From: Spirochaetales bacterium
GTDB lineage: Bacteria > Spirochaetota > Spirochaetia > SZUA-6 > JAFGRV01
DNA: 55,996 nucleotides
Reading direction: 5' to 3'
Assembly (NCBI GenBank): GCA_016930085.1
Contig: JAFGHO010000040.1
Span: 1 to 55,996, forward strand
A program made the translations under genes and the position numbers. Under the pieces are notes generated by a model. It saw only the letters and a program-made list of their open reading frames with translations, had not been told where the DNA came from and made no database searches. Below are positions 17,803 through 26,445 of the stretch, piece after piece (within the stretch, counting starts at the first letter, position 1; the number at the start of each line of letters is the position of its first letter).

Positions 17803-18110
17803 GATGATTCGCAAAAACCGGCACCCAGTGTCCGGTAAAAAGACATCCATTTATTGTTTCAATCCTTGTCTTTCTTGTCCCTGTCACAATGAAACCCCCG
17901 CCCTTTTTCAGTTTTTTTGCGTCATTTTTACGGAAAACCCCTAAACCGGAAAAAAAACATATAAGGTATAATTTGTTCCGGCAGTGAAGCTTTTCTGCAT
18001 ATCCGTCTCCAACTCTTTCGGATATGTTTTGTTAAGCCGGCGGGCCTGTCGGTTCCGCCCCACTGAAACAATGAGTAAATCTTCGTTACTAAAAAACAGG
18101 AGGATCAATG
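17803..18110 (+). promoter_or_regulatory. leader region of the dockerin esterase gene
   Basis: This 308-nt spacer holds no supported gene. GGTATAATT at 17965-17973 contains a consensus -10 hexamer (17967-17972) without a convincing -35, which would give a leader of roughly 130 nt. AGGAGG is at 18098-18103. Confidence 0.35.
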
Positions 18111-19067
18111 ATGAAAAAAGGAAACGCAAGAACAAAAACCGAATGTCTGGTTTTCATGTTGTTTTTGTTATGTTTGAGCAATGTCTTCGGGGCTGCGTGC
18201 GGCGATGTCAATTCGAGCGGGACGATCGACATCGTGGACGCACTCGTCATCGCCCAGTACTATGTCGGTCTGAATCCGGGAAATTTCGACTCGAGTGCGG
18301 CGGACACCAACGGGGACGGTTCGATCAATATCGTCGACGCGCTCCGTGTGGCGCAATACTACGTGGGACTCGTGTCGGAACTGGCCTGTCCCGGCGCGAC
18401 GAATCCGCCAACGGTGACGAACCCTCCCGCGAGCACGACCATAAAAGGGAGTGAGGTGCTTGTGATCGGTGAATCCTTCATCGCTATGTCGCACGAGATC
18501 ACGCGAAACCTCGAACAGCTCGCGAGGAACGCAGGGATTCTTCCTTCGAACGAAAGTTTCCGCGACAATTCAGTGAGTGGGACGAGGCTTTCCGGAGGAA
18601 GTTCCCCGACGATACCGGAACAATACAGAAACGGTGTCCAGCAGGGTCCGGTGAAATGGGTGATCATGGACGGCGGCGGAAACGACTGCCTCCAGGGAAG
18701 CTGTTCGAATCCACCGACCTCAAGCTGCACCGATCTGCAGAACGCGGTCAATGCGGCACGGAACCTTCTCCAGCAGATGGGGAATGACGGGGTGATAAAC
18801 GTGGTCTATTTTTTCTACCCCGATCCGCTTTCCGACTACGGCGGGCTCAAGGCGAAGCTCGATGTGTTGCGGCCCCTCATTCAGAACGTGGTAAACTCGA
18901 GCACGAAGCCGAAGTGCTACTGGCTCGATTTACGGACCGTATTCGCCGGTCACGACAGCGAGTATACAAACTCGGACGGTATCCATCCCTCATCCGCCGG
19001 GTGCCAGGCGACCGCGAACGCGATCTGGAACATCATCCGGCAGAACAATTTTTTCGGCACGAATTAA
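18111..19067 (+). CDS. secreted SGNH/GDSL-type esterase with N-terminal dockerin-like domain
   Basis: A signal peptide (about 1-28, ending NVFGA) is followed by two calcium-binding dockerin-like repeats (about 30-92: GDVNSSGTIDIVDALVIAQYY and DTNGDGSINIVDALRVAQYY), a Pro/Thr linker, and an SGNH hydrolase domain (about 110-318). The nucleophile block reads VIGESF instead of GDSL, the glycine-asparagine block is GGGND, and the C-terminal Asp-His pair is in SDGIHPSSAG. Such enzymes deacetylate plant polysaccharides; the substrate here is inferred. Cysteines sit directly before the first repeat and just after the second. Two adjacent ATGs (18108 and 18111) follow AGGAGG; 18111 has the better 7-nt spacing. 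It is convergent with the GH5 gene. Confidence 0.85.
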   Translation: MKKGNARTKTECLVFMLFLLCLSNVFGAACGDVNSSGTIDIVDALVIAQYYVGLNPGNFDSSAADTNGDGSINIVDALRVAQYYVGLVSELACPGATNPPTVTNPPASTTIKGSEVLVIGESFIAMSHEITRNLEQLARNAGILPSNESFRDNSVSGTRLSGGSSPTIPEQYRNGVQQGPVKWVIMDGGGNDCLQGSCSNPPTSSCTDLQNAVNAARNLLQQMGNDGVINVVYFFYPDPLSDYGGLKAKLDVLRPLIQNVVNSSTKPKCYWLDLRTVFAGHDSEYTNSDGIHPSSAGCQATANAIWNIIRQNNFFGTN

Positions 19068-19171
19068 TAAAGGCATATGAATGCCGAAGAGGCCCTTGAT
19101 ACAATCCCTCCGGATTTTCAATGAGGAAATCGTATGTCCGGGGATTCGGCGTTCGGGTGTATAGAAAAAAC

Positions 19172-19212
19172 CGGCAGGTCCTGATAAGAAAACTTACTTT
19201 CCGGTCCTGCCG
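19172..19212. terminator. bidirectional terminator between esterase and GH5 genes
   Basis: CGGCAGG (19172-19178) pairs with CCTGCCG (19206-19212), with a 27-nt loop that can pair further. Read on the minus strand the stem is followed by GGTTTTTTC, a good T-run for ending the GH5 transcript; on the plus strand only TTTA follows. Confidence 0.6.
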
Positions 19213-19225
19213 TTTATGTGGTTGC

Positions 19226-20527
19226 CTAACAAAAGGAATCGACCAGGCCGACGTAATACCGGGCGATGATTAACGCGTCGACGATGTTTATCGACGAATC
19301 GCAATTGACGTCCGCGTTTGCCCGGTTAAAGCCGGATGGGTTGAGACCCACGTAAAACTGGGCGACTAAAAGCGCGTCGACGATATTAATGGCGCCGTCT
19401 TCATTGACATCCCCCATGTCGTCCGACTGTGGGGGCGGTGTTGCTTCCGGGGACGGATACACAAGATCAGGGTAGTTATTGTAAAAGTTAGTCAGCGCGG
19501 CGCCGAGTCCGGAATCGAGGTTTCCGTTCGAATCGACGCCATTGGATGTCCATGGCATGAGACCCTGAAGGCCGTTCGAGTATCCGTTCATATAACAGTC
19601 GGTAATATTGACGCCGCCGACCCCGTTTGCGGGAAGTTCGCCGATGACGACCGGTTTGTCCGTAAGGCCGTATTCAGATACCTTTGTCGAAGCCATCGGA
19701 TTCCCGAACCAGTCGGTCACCCAGTCGTAAAAATGGGGGGAATAAAAATCCAGATATACATTGGCATTGTTGTATTGCGCCCTCAACCGGTCGTCCGAAA
19801 ACTGGTTGCCCTCGTTGTTCTGGTAGACATCGGTCTGCCATTTCATGCTTACCCCGACCGTCGCGAGAACATCGCTGTTCGCGTGAACTGCCGCGACCAC
19901 CCTGGCGCAAAAGTACTGCAGCGTGCTCCACGGCAGCTGCGCGTTGTTCGAATCCTGATTCACCCATTCGATCTCATTGCAGGGTTCGACGGCAAATAGA
20001 TAGGGATTGTCCTTGAAGCGGTTGACGAAGGGAACCACATAGTTGGCGGCAAAAGAATCGATGTTGGCGCTGCTTGCATACATGTTACGCCAGGACTGGT
20101 AGGTGTTGTATGTATTCTTCGTGTGATCGAAAGAGATGAGGGTGGCAAGGATATATATTTGGTTGGACCGGGCGAGTTGGAACATGTCCGCAAGATCGTC
20201 CCAGTGGTCCTGCGTCGCACCGGAGACACGTCCGCTTGAATCGATATTGATTCCGACCTCGCCGCTGCATGTTATCCATATCCTGGTGGCGTTTCCCCCG
20301 GCATTCTTGATACGTTTGAACTCGTTATCCCACCAGGAGGAATTGTAGCTTCCGCCGAAATCGTTCCAGTTGTTCCACGGGGTATTGGCCCCGTTTATAA
20401 AAACGGGGTTTCCGTTCACTTTAAAGGCGGCATTCTCAACATAAATCCGCTGGGCAACGGCATCTTCGATAAAAAAAGTCGTCGCACACACCATGCACAA
20501 GAGCATACAGATCAATTTATTTTTCAT
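19226..20527 (-). CDS. GH5-type mannanase/glucanase with C-terminal dockerin-like domain
   Basis: The protein has a signal peptide (about 1-26), a GH5-like (beta/alpha)8 domain (about 27-360) and a C-terminal dockerin pair (about 374-433). Likely catalytic residues are the acid/base Glu in EPCNEIEW and the nucleophile Glu in VVIGELPANG; the opening VNGNPVFINGANTPWNNW is typical of GH5 mannanase-like enzymes. Substrate (mannan or other beta-glycan) is inferred. The start ATG at 20527 is preceded by GGGAGG five bases upstream; an in-frame ATG 13 codons earlier would put this site inside the gene. The dockerin has Cys in DVNC of repeat 2 and a terminal Cys. It lies downstream of the AraC-type regulator on the same strand. 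Confidence 0.85.
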   Translation of the reverse strand: MKNKLICMLLCMVCATTFFIEDAVAQRIYVENAAFKVNGNPVFINGANTPWNNWNDFGGSYNSSWWDNEFKRIKNAGGNATRIWITCSGEVGINIDSSGRVSGATQDHWDDLADMFQLARSNQIYILATLISFDHTKNTYNTYQSWRNMYASSANIDSFAANYVVPFVNRFKDNPYLFAVEPCNEIEWVNQDSNNAQLPWSTLQYFCARVVAAVHANSDVLATVGVSMKWQTDVYQNNEGNQFSDDRLRAQYNNANVYLDFYSPHFYDWVTDWFGNPMASTKVSEYGLTDKPVVIGELPANGVGGVNITDCYMNGYSNGLQGLMPWTSNGVDSNGNLDSGLGAALTNFYNNYPDLVYPSPEATPPPQSDDMGDVNEDGAINIVDALLVAQFYVGLNPSGFNRANADVNCDSSINIVDALIIARYYVGLVDSFC

Positions 20528-20759
20528 AACAACCTCCCTGAATATATTTTTTATTACATGTGACATTTCACATTGAAAGCGCCGCGACCGCAGCGCATAT
20601 CGTGAAACGGTTTCCGACGGAAACCAGGCCCTGTCGGTAACTTACCGTATTCTACTATGAGGAAATAATGCAAGCGATGAATTTTCCGATAAAAATGTTG
20701 ACTTTTACGATAAAAGAAGTTTTTTATGACAATACCACACTTTCCGGGATAACCGGTGT

Positions 20760-21908
20760 TCAGGCGTGTTCTTTTCTGAAATCGCTGGGTGAGATACCCT
20801 CGTTTTTTAGAAAAACCTTATAAAAATACGATCTGTCGTTATACCCGACGGCAAAAGCGATATCGATTATCTGCCTGTCCGTTTCCGCCAAAAGACGCTT
20901 TGCTTCCGTGAGTCTGATTTTATTCAGCATCTGCTTGAAAGAAAGCCCGAATTCCCTTTTTACGAGAAACGAAATACGGGTCGGCGAAAGGCCGAGGTCG
21001 TGACCCATCTTCACCAATGAAATATCCGGATCGGTATACGATGTCTTGAAAAAACCGATGATTTTTCTCAAATCCATATCCTTGTGACTTTCCAGCGCCA
21101 GTCGTTTGTATGCGATCATTGCGGCGGGTCCTTTTTCTATTATCAGTAGCCGCCTTCGTTTATTTACCCGCAAAATAATAAAAAGCAGAAAATAATATAA
21201 AACCGCGCTTAATCCGATCAGGCTGTAATGAAATAAATGTGACCTGTAAAGCGAGATGGTTTTTATCGTCATACTGCTTTCCCGGTTCACCTGAAGTGAG
21301 GAATCATCCGGCGGGCTTTCTCCCTGAGAACTGTCGACGAGCAGGAAACAGCCGTTTTTCAAGGTATCCCGCCCGATGCCGATTCTGCCGGGATTATAAT
21401 CCCTCGTCCACCAGAACGGATCGCGAAAATCGGAAAGGGGACAGATATATCCGGTCTGATTTTCTTTTATCGGGACATTGTAGCCCAGATGCCGGAAAGA
21501 AGCCGAATCATTCATATTCGTAATGCCCGGAACAAAAAGCTTTATGATAACCGTGCATGCTTCGATATTGTTCGCCGTCAGGTCGATAAATATATGCGAA
21601 TAGGGAGAAAAATCAAAGAAATCGCCATATTCGGCAAGATTTATTCCGATTCCGGCAAAGGATCCTGGTTTCTCGTGAATGAATGTAAAAACGATATTGT
21701 CTTTCTTCACGCGAAAATCAATGATCGCCGATTTTTCCGGATCATTGTATGTCCAGACAGCCGTTTCACCTGTATTACCGCAGGGAAAGATGAAAAACGG
21801 TTTTTCCAGTGAATATTGCGCCAGCGGGATGAGGAGGAAGAAAGGCGGGAGTATCGCTATGATGAAGAAAAAATTTATTTTTTTTATTTTGTCCATAAAT
21901 AAGCACAT
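20760..21908 (-). CDS. membrane-anchored AraC-family regulator
   Basis: This 382-aa protein has one hydrophobic segment near the N-terminus (FFFIIAILPPFFLLIPLA), an extracytoplasmic domain (about 32-225) rich in beta-strands with the look of a carbohydrate-binding jelly roll (GSFAGIGINLAEYGDFFDF), a second membrane segment (about 230-248, SLIGLSAVLYYFLLFIILRV), and a cytoplasmic AraC-type double helix-turn-helix (about 285-380; RLLAETDRQIIDIAFAVGYND). The layout suggests direct sensing of an external ligand and DNA binding at the membrane. It sits between the GH16 and GH5 genes, all on the minus strand, so those are likely targets. A second in-frame ATG is at 21896; neither has a strong ribosome binding site. 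Confidence 0.85.
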   Translation of the reverse strand: MCLFMDKIKKINFFFIIAILPPFFLLIPLAQYSLEKPFFIFPCGNTGETAVWTYNDPEKSAIIDFRVKKDNIVFTFIHEKPGSFAGIGINLAEYGDFFDFSPYSHIFIDLTANNIEACTVIIKLFVPGITNMNDSASFRHLGYNVPIKENQTGYICPLSDFRDPFWWTRDYNPGRIGIGRDTLKNGCFLLVDSSQGESPPDDSSLQVNRESSMTIKTISLYRSHLFHYSLIGLSAVLYYFLLFIILRVNKRRRLLIIEKGPAAMIAYKRLALESHKDMDLRKIIGFFKTSYTDPDISLVKMGHDLGLSPTRISFLVKREFGLSFKQMLNKIRLTEAKRLLAETDRQIIDIAFAVGYNDRSYFYKVFLKNEGISPSDFRKEHA

Positions 21909-22163
21909 ATGCCGGTCTCGAATATCATCTTATGTTATCATATCACCTTTACAGGGTATGAGTATAGAGAATTCGGGATATGGAATCCAGTGCCTGATCG
22001 CCATAACCGGCCCTTTCAAAGGAATACACCGGCACCGATTTTCATCGCCTATTGCCCGTGTTCCCGGTCGATATGTGTCACTGTTATTCCCGATATATCG
22101 CAAGGAGTACGGATTTTATAATTGAGGTTGACAGTTATTCATGATATCGGATTGTGCGGGACA

Positions 22164-22217
22164 AATGCCGGTTTTGGCGCAGGCATCCCCAAAAAGCCCG
22201 CGTCAAAACCCGGCATT
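22164..22217. terminator. long imperfect hairpin downstream of GH16
   Basis: AATGCCGGTTTTGGCGC (22164-22180) is nearly the reverse complement of the segment ending CAAAACCCGGCATT (22204-22217), giving a stem of about 16 bp with one bulge and one mismatch. It lies about 105 nt beyond the GH16 stop. No T-run follows, so it may be an RNA-stabilising or transcription-attenuating structure. The remaining 21909-22323 spacer shows no gene. Confidence 0.45.
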
Positions 22218-22323
22218 ACCATGCAAATCGGTAAATGATTAGCAGTTGCCCCGTATGGCGGCAAAAAATGAAGCCTGGGTGAAAAATTCCGGTCAATCGA
22301 TTCCGCCTTTCCTGGAATCCCCC

Positions 22324-23304
22324 TTAGCAAAACCGATTTATAAGCCCGACGTAATACTGGGCGATTAATAAGGCGTCGACGATATCGATTGTGCCGTTAC
22401 AGTTCGTATCGGCGTTTTCCATATTGAAGCCGCCGGGATTGAGCCCGACATAGTATTGTGCCACCATAAGGGCATCGACAATGTCGATCGTGCCCGAGGA
22501 ATTGACATCACCCCGTAAACCAGGCGGGTTCGTAATGGTCGGGGCAACGGTCGGGGTGGGGTCCGGAGTTGTGCCTGTGTACGGATTGGTCTTCAGATAC
22601 CGTATCCAGTCGTAGTATATCGATTGCGGGACCTGTTGATCGAAGTTTCCAAGCCATCCCGTCACCGATGAATCGCCGTTCCAGTAATTAATCATACACA
22701 TGCTCGATGTTACCGGAAACTCCTGTCCGTTATTATTAATTGTATGAACAAGGACGCCGTCGATGTACCATTTGATGAACGAAGACTGCCATTCGAAACC
22801 GTAATTATGAAAACCGGCGGACGAATCGAAGCCCAGGTCGACCATATGTTCATGGCCGCCCTTACTGTCCGCGAAATAATTGCATTGCACCTGCCGGGGG
22901 TTTTTCCCCAGGATCTCGATGTCGATCTCGTCCCAGATCGTGTCATGGGAGGGGCCCGTGTAAAGGAAAAGTGAACTCACCGTACCCTGGTGGTTCGACG
23001 CTTTCATCCTGCATTCGAAGAAGCCGTACCGGTAGGTTTCGTTCGACCTGTATTCACCGGATTTCCACGGCGGGCTGCCGGTATACGAATCAAGCGTTAT
23101 GGCAAGCTGCCCTCCGGAAAATGTAATCTGTGTATCGCGCCAGTAACAATTGAAGGGGGAGCCGTTCGTCCAGCCGTCCGCTTTTGTCCATCGGCCGGTA
23201 TCGTAATTGTCCAGGTTGTCGGTAAACTCGGATTGTGCGAAAACAAAGGGGAATACCCCGGCCAAAAGAACACAGACGGCGATGCATCTCATCATATTTT
23301 TCAT
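22324..23304 (-). CDS. GH16 beta-glucanase (lichenase-like) with C-terminal dockerin-like domain
   Basis: The protein has a signal peptide (1-23, ending VFAQ), a GH16 jelly-roll domain (about 25-238) and a dockerin pair (about 264-326). The catalytic signature is DEIDIEILG (about residue 130), matching the E-x-D-x-(x)-E motif of retaining GH16 endoglucanases that cut beta-1,3-1,4 or beta-1,3 glucans. CNYFADSKGGHEH and YGFEWQSSFIKWYIDG are typical of lichenases. AGGAG lies about 9 nt before ATG 23304. Dockerin cysteines are in DTNC and at the very C-terminus (NRFC). It is transcribed divergently from the second hybrid kinase and towards the AraC regulator. Confidence 0.92.
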   Translation of the reverse strand: MKNMMRCIAVCVLLAGVFPFVFAQSEFTDNLDNYDTGRWTKADGWTNGSPFNCYWRDTQITFSGGQLAITLDSYTGSPPWKSGEYRSNETYRYGFFECRMKASNHQGTVSSLFLYTGPSHDTIWDEIDIEILGKNPRQVQCNYFADSKGGHEHMVDLGFDSSAGFHNYGFEWQSSFIKWYIDGVLVHTINNNGQEFPVTSSMCMINYWNGDSSVTGWLGNFDQQVPQSIYYDWIRYLKTNPYTGTTPDPTPTVAPTITNPPGLRGDVNSSGTIDIVDALMVAQYYVGLNPGGFNMENADTNCNGTIDIVDALLIAQYYVGLINRFC

Positions 23305-23424
23305 TTTTTCATACTCCTTTTCCGTTATTTTGTACTACTTGATTTCGATAATATAACGAATGGCGGGGATTTGATACTGTGGCGTTCCGCAGTAATTCCA
23401 CAGGATGCAACATGTGCGGTGAAC

Positions 23425-23454
23425 TTGTACAGTGATATGGTTATCGGCTATACT
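23425..23454 (+). promoter_or_regulatory. possible promoter of the second hybrid kinase
   Basis: TTGTAC (23425-23430) and TATACT (23449-23454) are 18 nt apart and would start transcription around 23461, a few bases from ATG 23466. The 161-nt divergent spacer must also hold the GH16 promoter, so the two genes may be co-regulated. Confidence 0.4.
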
Positions 23455-23465
23455 GATCGTGCACT

Positions 23466-26381
23466 ATGAAAAAAGGAATGCATGGTAATGACAACAGGAT
23501 TTTTTGCGTGATAAGTACCTGGTTCAGGGGACAATACCAGTACGACTTGATATCGGGTATCGAATATGAAGCGGCGATAACGGGGACGAGGATAGTATAT
23601 CCGGCCGGCAGATGTCTCGATTCACCCGTATTATACGAGAAGTATATGAATATCGTTTATGATATTATCCCGCATATCCGTTTTGACGGCTTTATTATTT
23701 CAGGGTTGTTGGCAAATTACTGTAACCACAGGAGCATGGATGATTTCATAAAAAGATATTCGGACCGGCCGGTTGTAACAATCGATTACAAGGGAGAAAA
23801 CATCCCCGGAATTCTCCTGCACAACAGTTCCGGATTCAGGCAACTCATCACCCACCTTATCGAAGATCATGGATATAAAAAAATCGCGTTTATCGGAGGC
23901 ACGGAAGGAAGCCGTGATGCTCAGGAACGGCTGGACATATACAGGAACACATTGACGTCATACGGACGCCCTGTCGTCGATTCGATCATCGTAAAAGGCG
24001 ATTTCTCATACCTTTCAGGCCGGAAAGCGGTAAAAACATTGCTTTTCGACCGGAAATTGAAACCTGTTTTGGATTTTGACGCCATTGCGGCCTCCAATGA
24101 CCTGGCGGCATTGGGGGCTATCGATGAATTACGGATGCATGATATCGATGTGCCCGGTGACATCGCGGTAACCGGTTTTGATGATTCCCTCGATGCGGGT
24201 GATCCCTCTCATCATCTTACGACGGTAAGGCAGCCGGTATTTGCCATGGGAAGACAGGCGGTAAAGGTCCTGCTCGATTATCCGTCTGCAAAAGGCGACG
24301 TTTTTTTTCCGACACAGCTGGTTAAAAGAACCTCCTGCGGGTGCCCTGAACATATCGAACCGGCAATCCATTGTGTTACCGGCGATGCCGTCAACGCGGG
24401 GGAGAAAGCCGGGGATTATCTCAGGGCAGTCGAATATGTGACGCAGACACGACATAAAAAGATTCCCGAATATTACATGTATCAGCTTGTTTATGTCAGT
24501 GATGCCTTGAAGCAATTGATGTCAATCGATGAACTCGAATCCTGGATGGAAAGGGGTTTTTCGAGTCTTGGCATCGAGGAATGTTATCTGTTTCTCTACG
24601 AGGATTCCGGAGACCCCCCCCGTTTGTATTCGCTTGTTGCCGGGTATTCGGGAAAGGGAGCAATACCCAATGCGGAAAAAAGGGTGTATTCCGCGGATTC
24701 GCTTTTTATGTCGTTTTTATCGGACGGCCGCCATTCGTTCTGTATGCTTCCGGTATTGTTCAGGGATGAGCAGTTCGGATTTTTGCTTGCGGAAGTGAAC
24801 ATGGATGCATGGATCGCGTATGAGACGATCCGCAGCCAGGTATCGGCAAGTCTTAAAAATATGTTTTTCATCAATGAAATAAAGAAAATTAACAAATGTC
24901 TCGCGAAAGCGAATAAAAAACTGCAACAGGCGGAAAAGCAGAAAACCCGTTTCTTCATCAACATCGCGCACGAAACGAAAACACCGCTTACCCTCATTAA
25001 AAATTACCTTGAAAAATATCTGAAAAACCATGAACACGACGGGGATCTTCTTGTTATCAAGCGAAATATCGACATCCTCCTTGAGAACATGGTCAATTTC
25101 CTGGATGCCGAAAAGCTTGAAATGGGAAGGATTCTTTACAACCACAATCAGACCGTTTATCTTTCCCGGATAATCGAGAATAAGGCGGCTATTTTCAGGG
25201 AAATCGCCGTAAAGAAAAATATCCGTATTATGAGCGCGATCGAAGAAAACGTGTACGTCCGTGCCGATCCATGGGCAATCGACCGGATACTCAACAACCT
25301 GCTCGACAATGCGGTCAAGTATACACAGCACGACGGAGATATCCGCATGAAACTTGAAAGAAAAAAAGGCAGGGTCGTTCTCAGCGTATCGGACAATGGC
25401 CCGGGTATTGCGAAAGACAACATAAGCGATATTTTCAAACCCTGCTACCAGCTGTCGCAGCACATGACAGGTAATCAGGGAATCGGAATGGGGCTTTATA
25501 TCGTAAAGAAAATAGCGGATGAACTCGGTGCATCGATCGGGGTGAAAAGCGGGGAGGGAAGAGGAACATCGTTTACCATTTCGATGGGTGAAAGCACGGA
25601 AACGGAGACGGGGGTGAAATCGGATATTCCGCATCTTTCGGGACCGCCGGAAGGAGTGTATGCCCCGGTCCCTTTGAAAGAAGAAAGAATAGTAAAAGAA
25701 AAATCGACCATCCTTATCGTCGACGACAACAGCGATATGCTTTTTTTCCTGCAATCGGCACTGAAAGAAGCTTATAACGTATGTATGGCTGACAATGTAA
25801 AAAACGCTCTGGTTAAGCTCGAAAAAATACCGAAGCCCGACCTGATTATATCGGACATCATGATGGACGGGATGGACGGTCATGAGTTCCTGCGGACAAT
25901 TTCATCCGACAGTGAATATTCCGATATTCCCTTTATTTTCCTCACGGCAAAGCACACGGAAGCGGAAAAGCTGCATGGTTTGTCCGGGGGGGCGGTCGAT
26001 TTTATCGAAAAACCATTTTCCGTTTCGGCATTGGAAAAGAAGATCGAATCGATCGTGTCGTTGAGAAAAAAACAAAGAAAACATGAGCTTTCAAGGATAA
26101 AGAAGAAAATTGAATTGCTGCTTTCAGATACCGGAGAGCCCGGAATTTTAACGAAATATGACCGGCTGGAAGAGATGTGTGCGGCGAATAAAATCACCGG
26201 CAGGGAAAAGGATGTCATCGCATGTATCCTGAAAGGCCTGGTCAACAAGGAAATTGCCGCGTTACTGAACCTCACGCAGCGTACGGTGGAATTTCATATT
26301 ACCAATATTTACAAAAAATGCGGCGTACGGGACAGATTCGGACTCATGGCGTTATTCGGGGGCCCTTATCCCGAACCTTGA
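23466..26381 (+). CDS. hybrid sensor: LacI-type sugar-binding domain, histidine kinase, receiver, LuxR-type HTH (paralogue)
   Basis: This 971-aa protein has the same architecture as the one at 14947. It starts with a LacI-like sugar-binding domain (about 8-300, STWFRGQYQYDLISGIEYEA to RTSCGC), then a GAF-like region, HisKA with His502 in NIAHETKTPL, an ATPase domain (NNLLDNAVKYTQ, SDNGPGIAKD, GIGMGLYIVKKIADEL), a receiver with Asp797 in ISDIMMDG, and a LuxR-type HTH (VNKEIAALLNLTQRTVEFHI). No membrane segment is present. Its ligand-binding domain differs clearly from the paralogue, which implies a different sugar. It lies between the divergent GH16 gene and the convergent deiminase gene, and probably controls nearby dockerin enzymes. 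Confidence 0.9.
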   Translation: MKKGMHGNDNRIFCVISTWFRGQYQYDLISGIEYEAAITGTRIVYPAGRCLDSPVLYEKYMNIVYDIIPHIRFDGFIISGLLANYCNHRSMDDFIKRYSDRPVVTIDYKGENIPGILLHNSSGFRQLITHLIEDHGYKKIAFIGGTEGSRDAQERLDIYRNTLTSYGRPVVDSIIVKGDFSYLSGRKAVKTLLFDRKLKPVLDFDAIAASNDLAALGAIDELRMHDIDVPGDIAVTGFDDSLDAGDPSHHLTTVRQPVFAMGRQAVKVLLDYPSAKGDVFFPTQLVKRTSCGCPEHIEPAIHCVTGDAVNAGEKAGDYLRAVEYVTQTRHKKIPEYYMYQLVYVSDALKQLMSIDELESWMERGFSSLGIEECYLFLYEDSGDPPRLYSLVAGYSGKGAIPNAEKRVYSADSLFMSFLSDGRHSFCMLPVLFRDEQFGFLLAEVNMDAWIAYETIRSQVSASLKNMFFINEIKKINKCLAKANKKLQQAEKQKTRFFINIAHETKTPLTLIKNYLEKYLKNHEHDGDLLVIKRNIDILLENMVNFLDAEKLEMGRILYNHNQTVYLSRIIENKAAIFREIAVKKNIRIMSAIEENVYVRADPWAIDRILNNLLDNAVKYTQHDGDIRMKLERKKGRVVLSVSDNGPGIAKDNISDIFKPCYQLSQHMTGNQGIGMGLYIVKKIADELGASIGVKSGEGRGTSFTISMGESTETETGVKSDIPHLSGPPEGVYAPVPLKEERIVKEKSTILIVDDNSDMLFFLQSALKEAYNVCMADNVKNALVKLEKIPKPDLIISDIMMDGMDGHEFLRTISSDSEYSDIPFIFLTAKHTEAEKLHGLSGGAVDFIEKPFSVSALEKKIESIVSLRKKQRKHELSRIKKKIELLLSDTGEPGILTKYDRLEEMCAANKITGREKDVIACILKGLVNKEIAALLNLTQRTVEFHITNIYKKCGVRDRFGLMALFGGPYPEP

Positions 26382-26445
26382 CAAGTAATGTGTCCGTGCG
26401 GTTTTAACGGCCTGTTCCGGTAAACTTCTCACAGCCGCGTATGGT

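Noticed and set aside
24717-25883. 388-codon open frame on the minus strand
   Set aside because: It is antisense to the kinase and receiver domains of the second hybrid sensor, which are clearly the coding strand.
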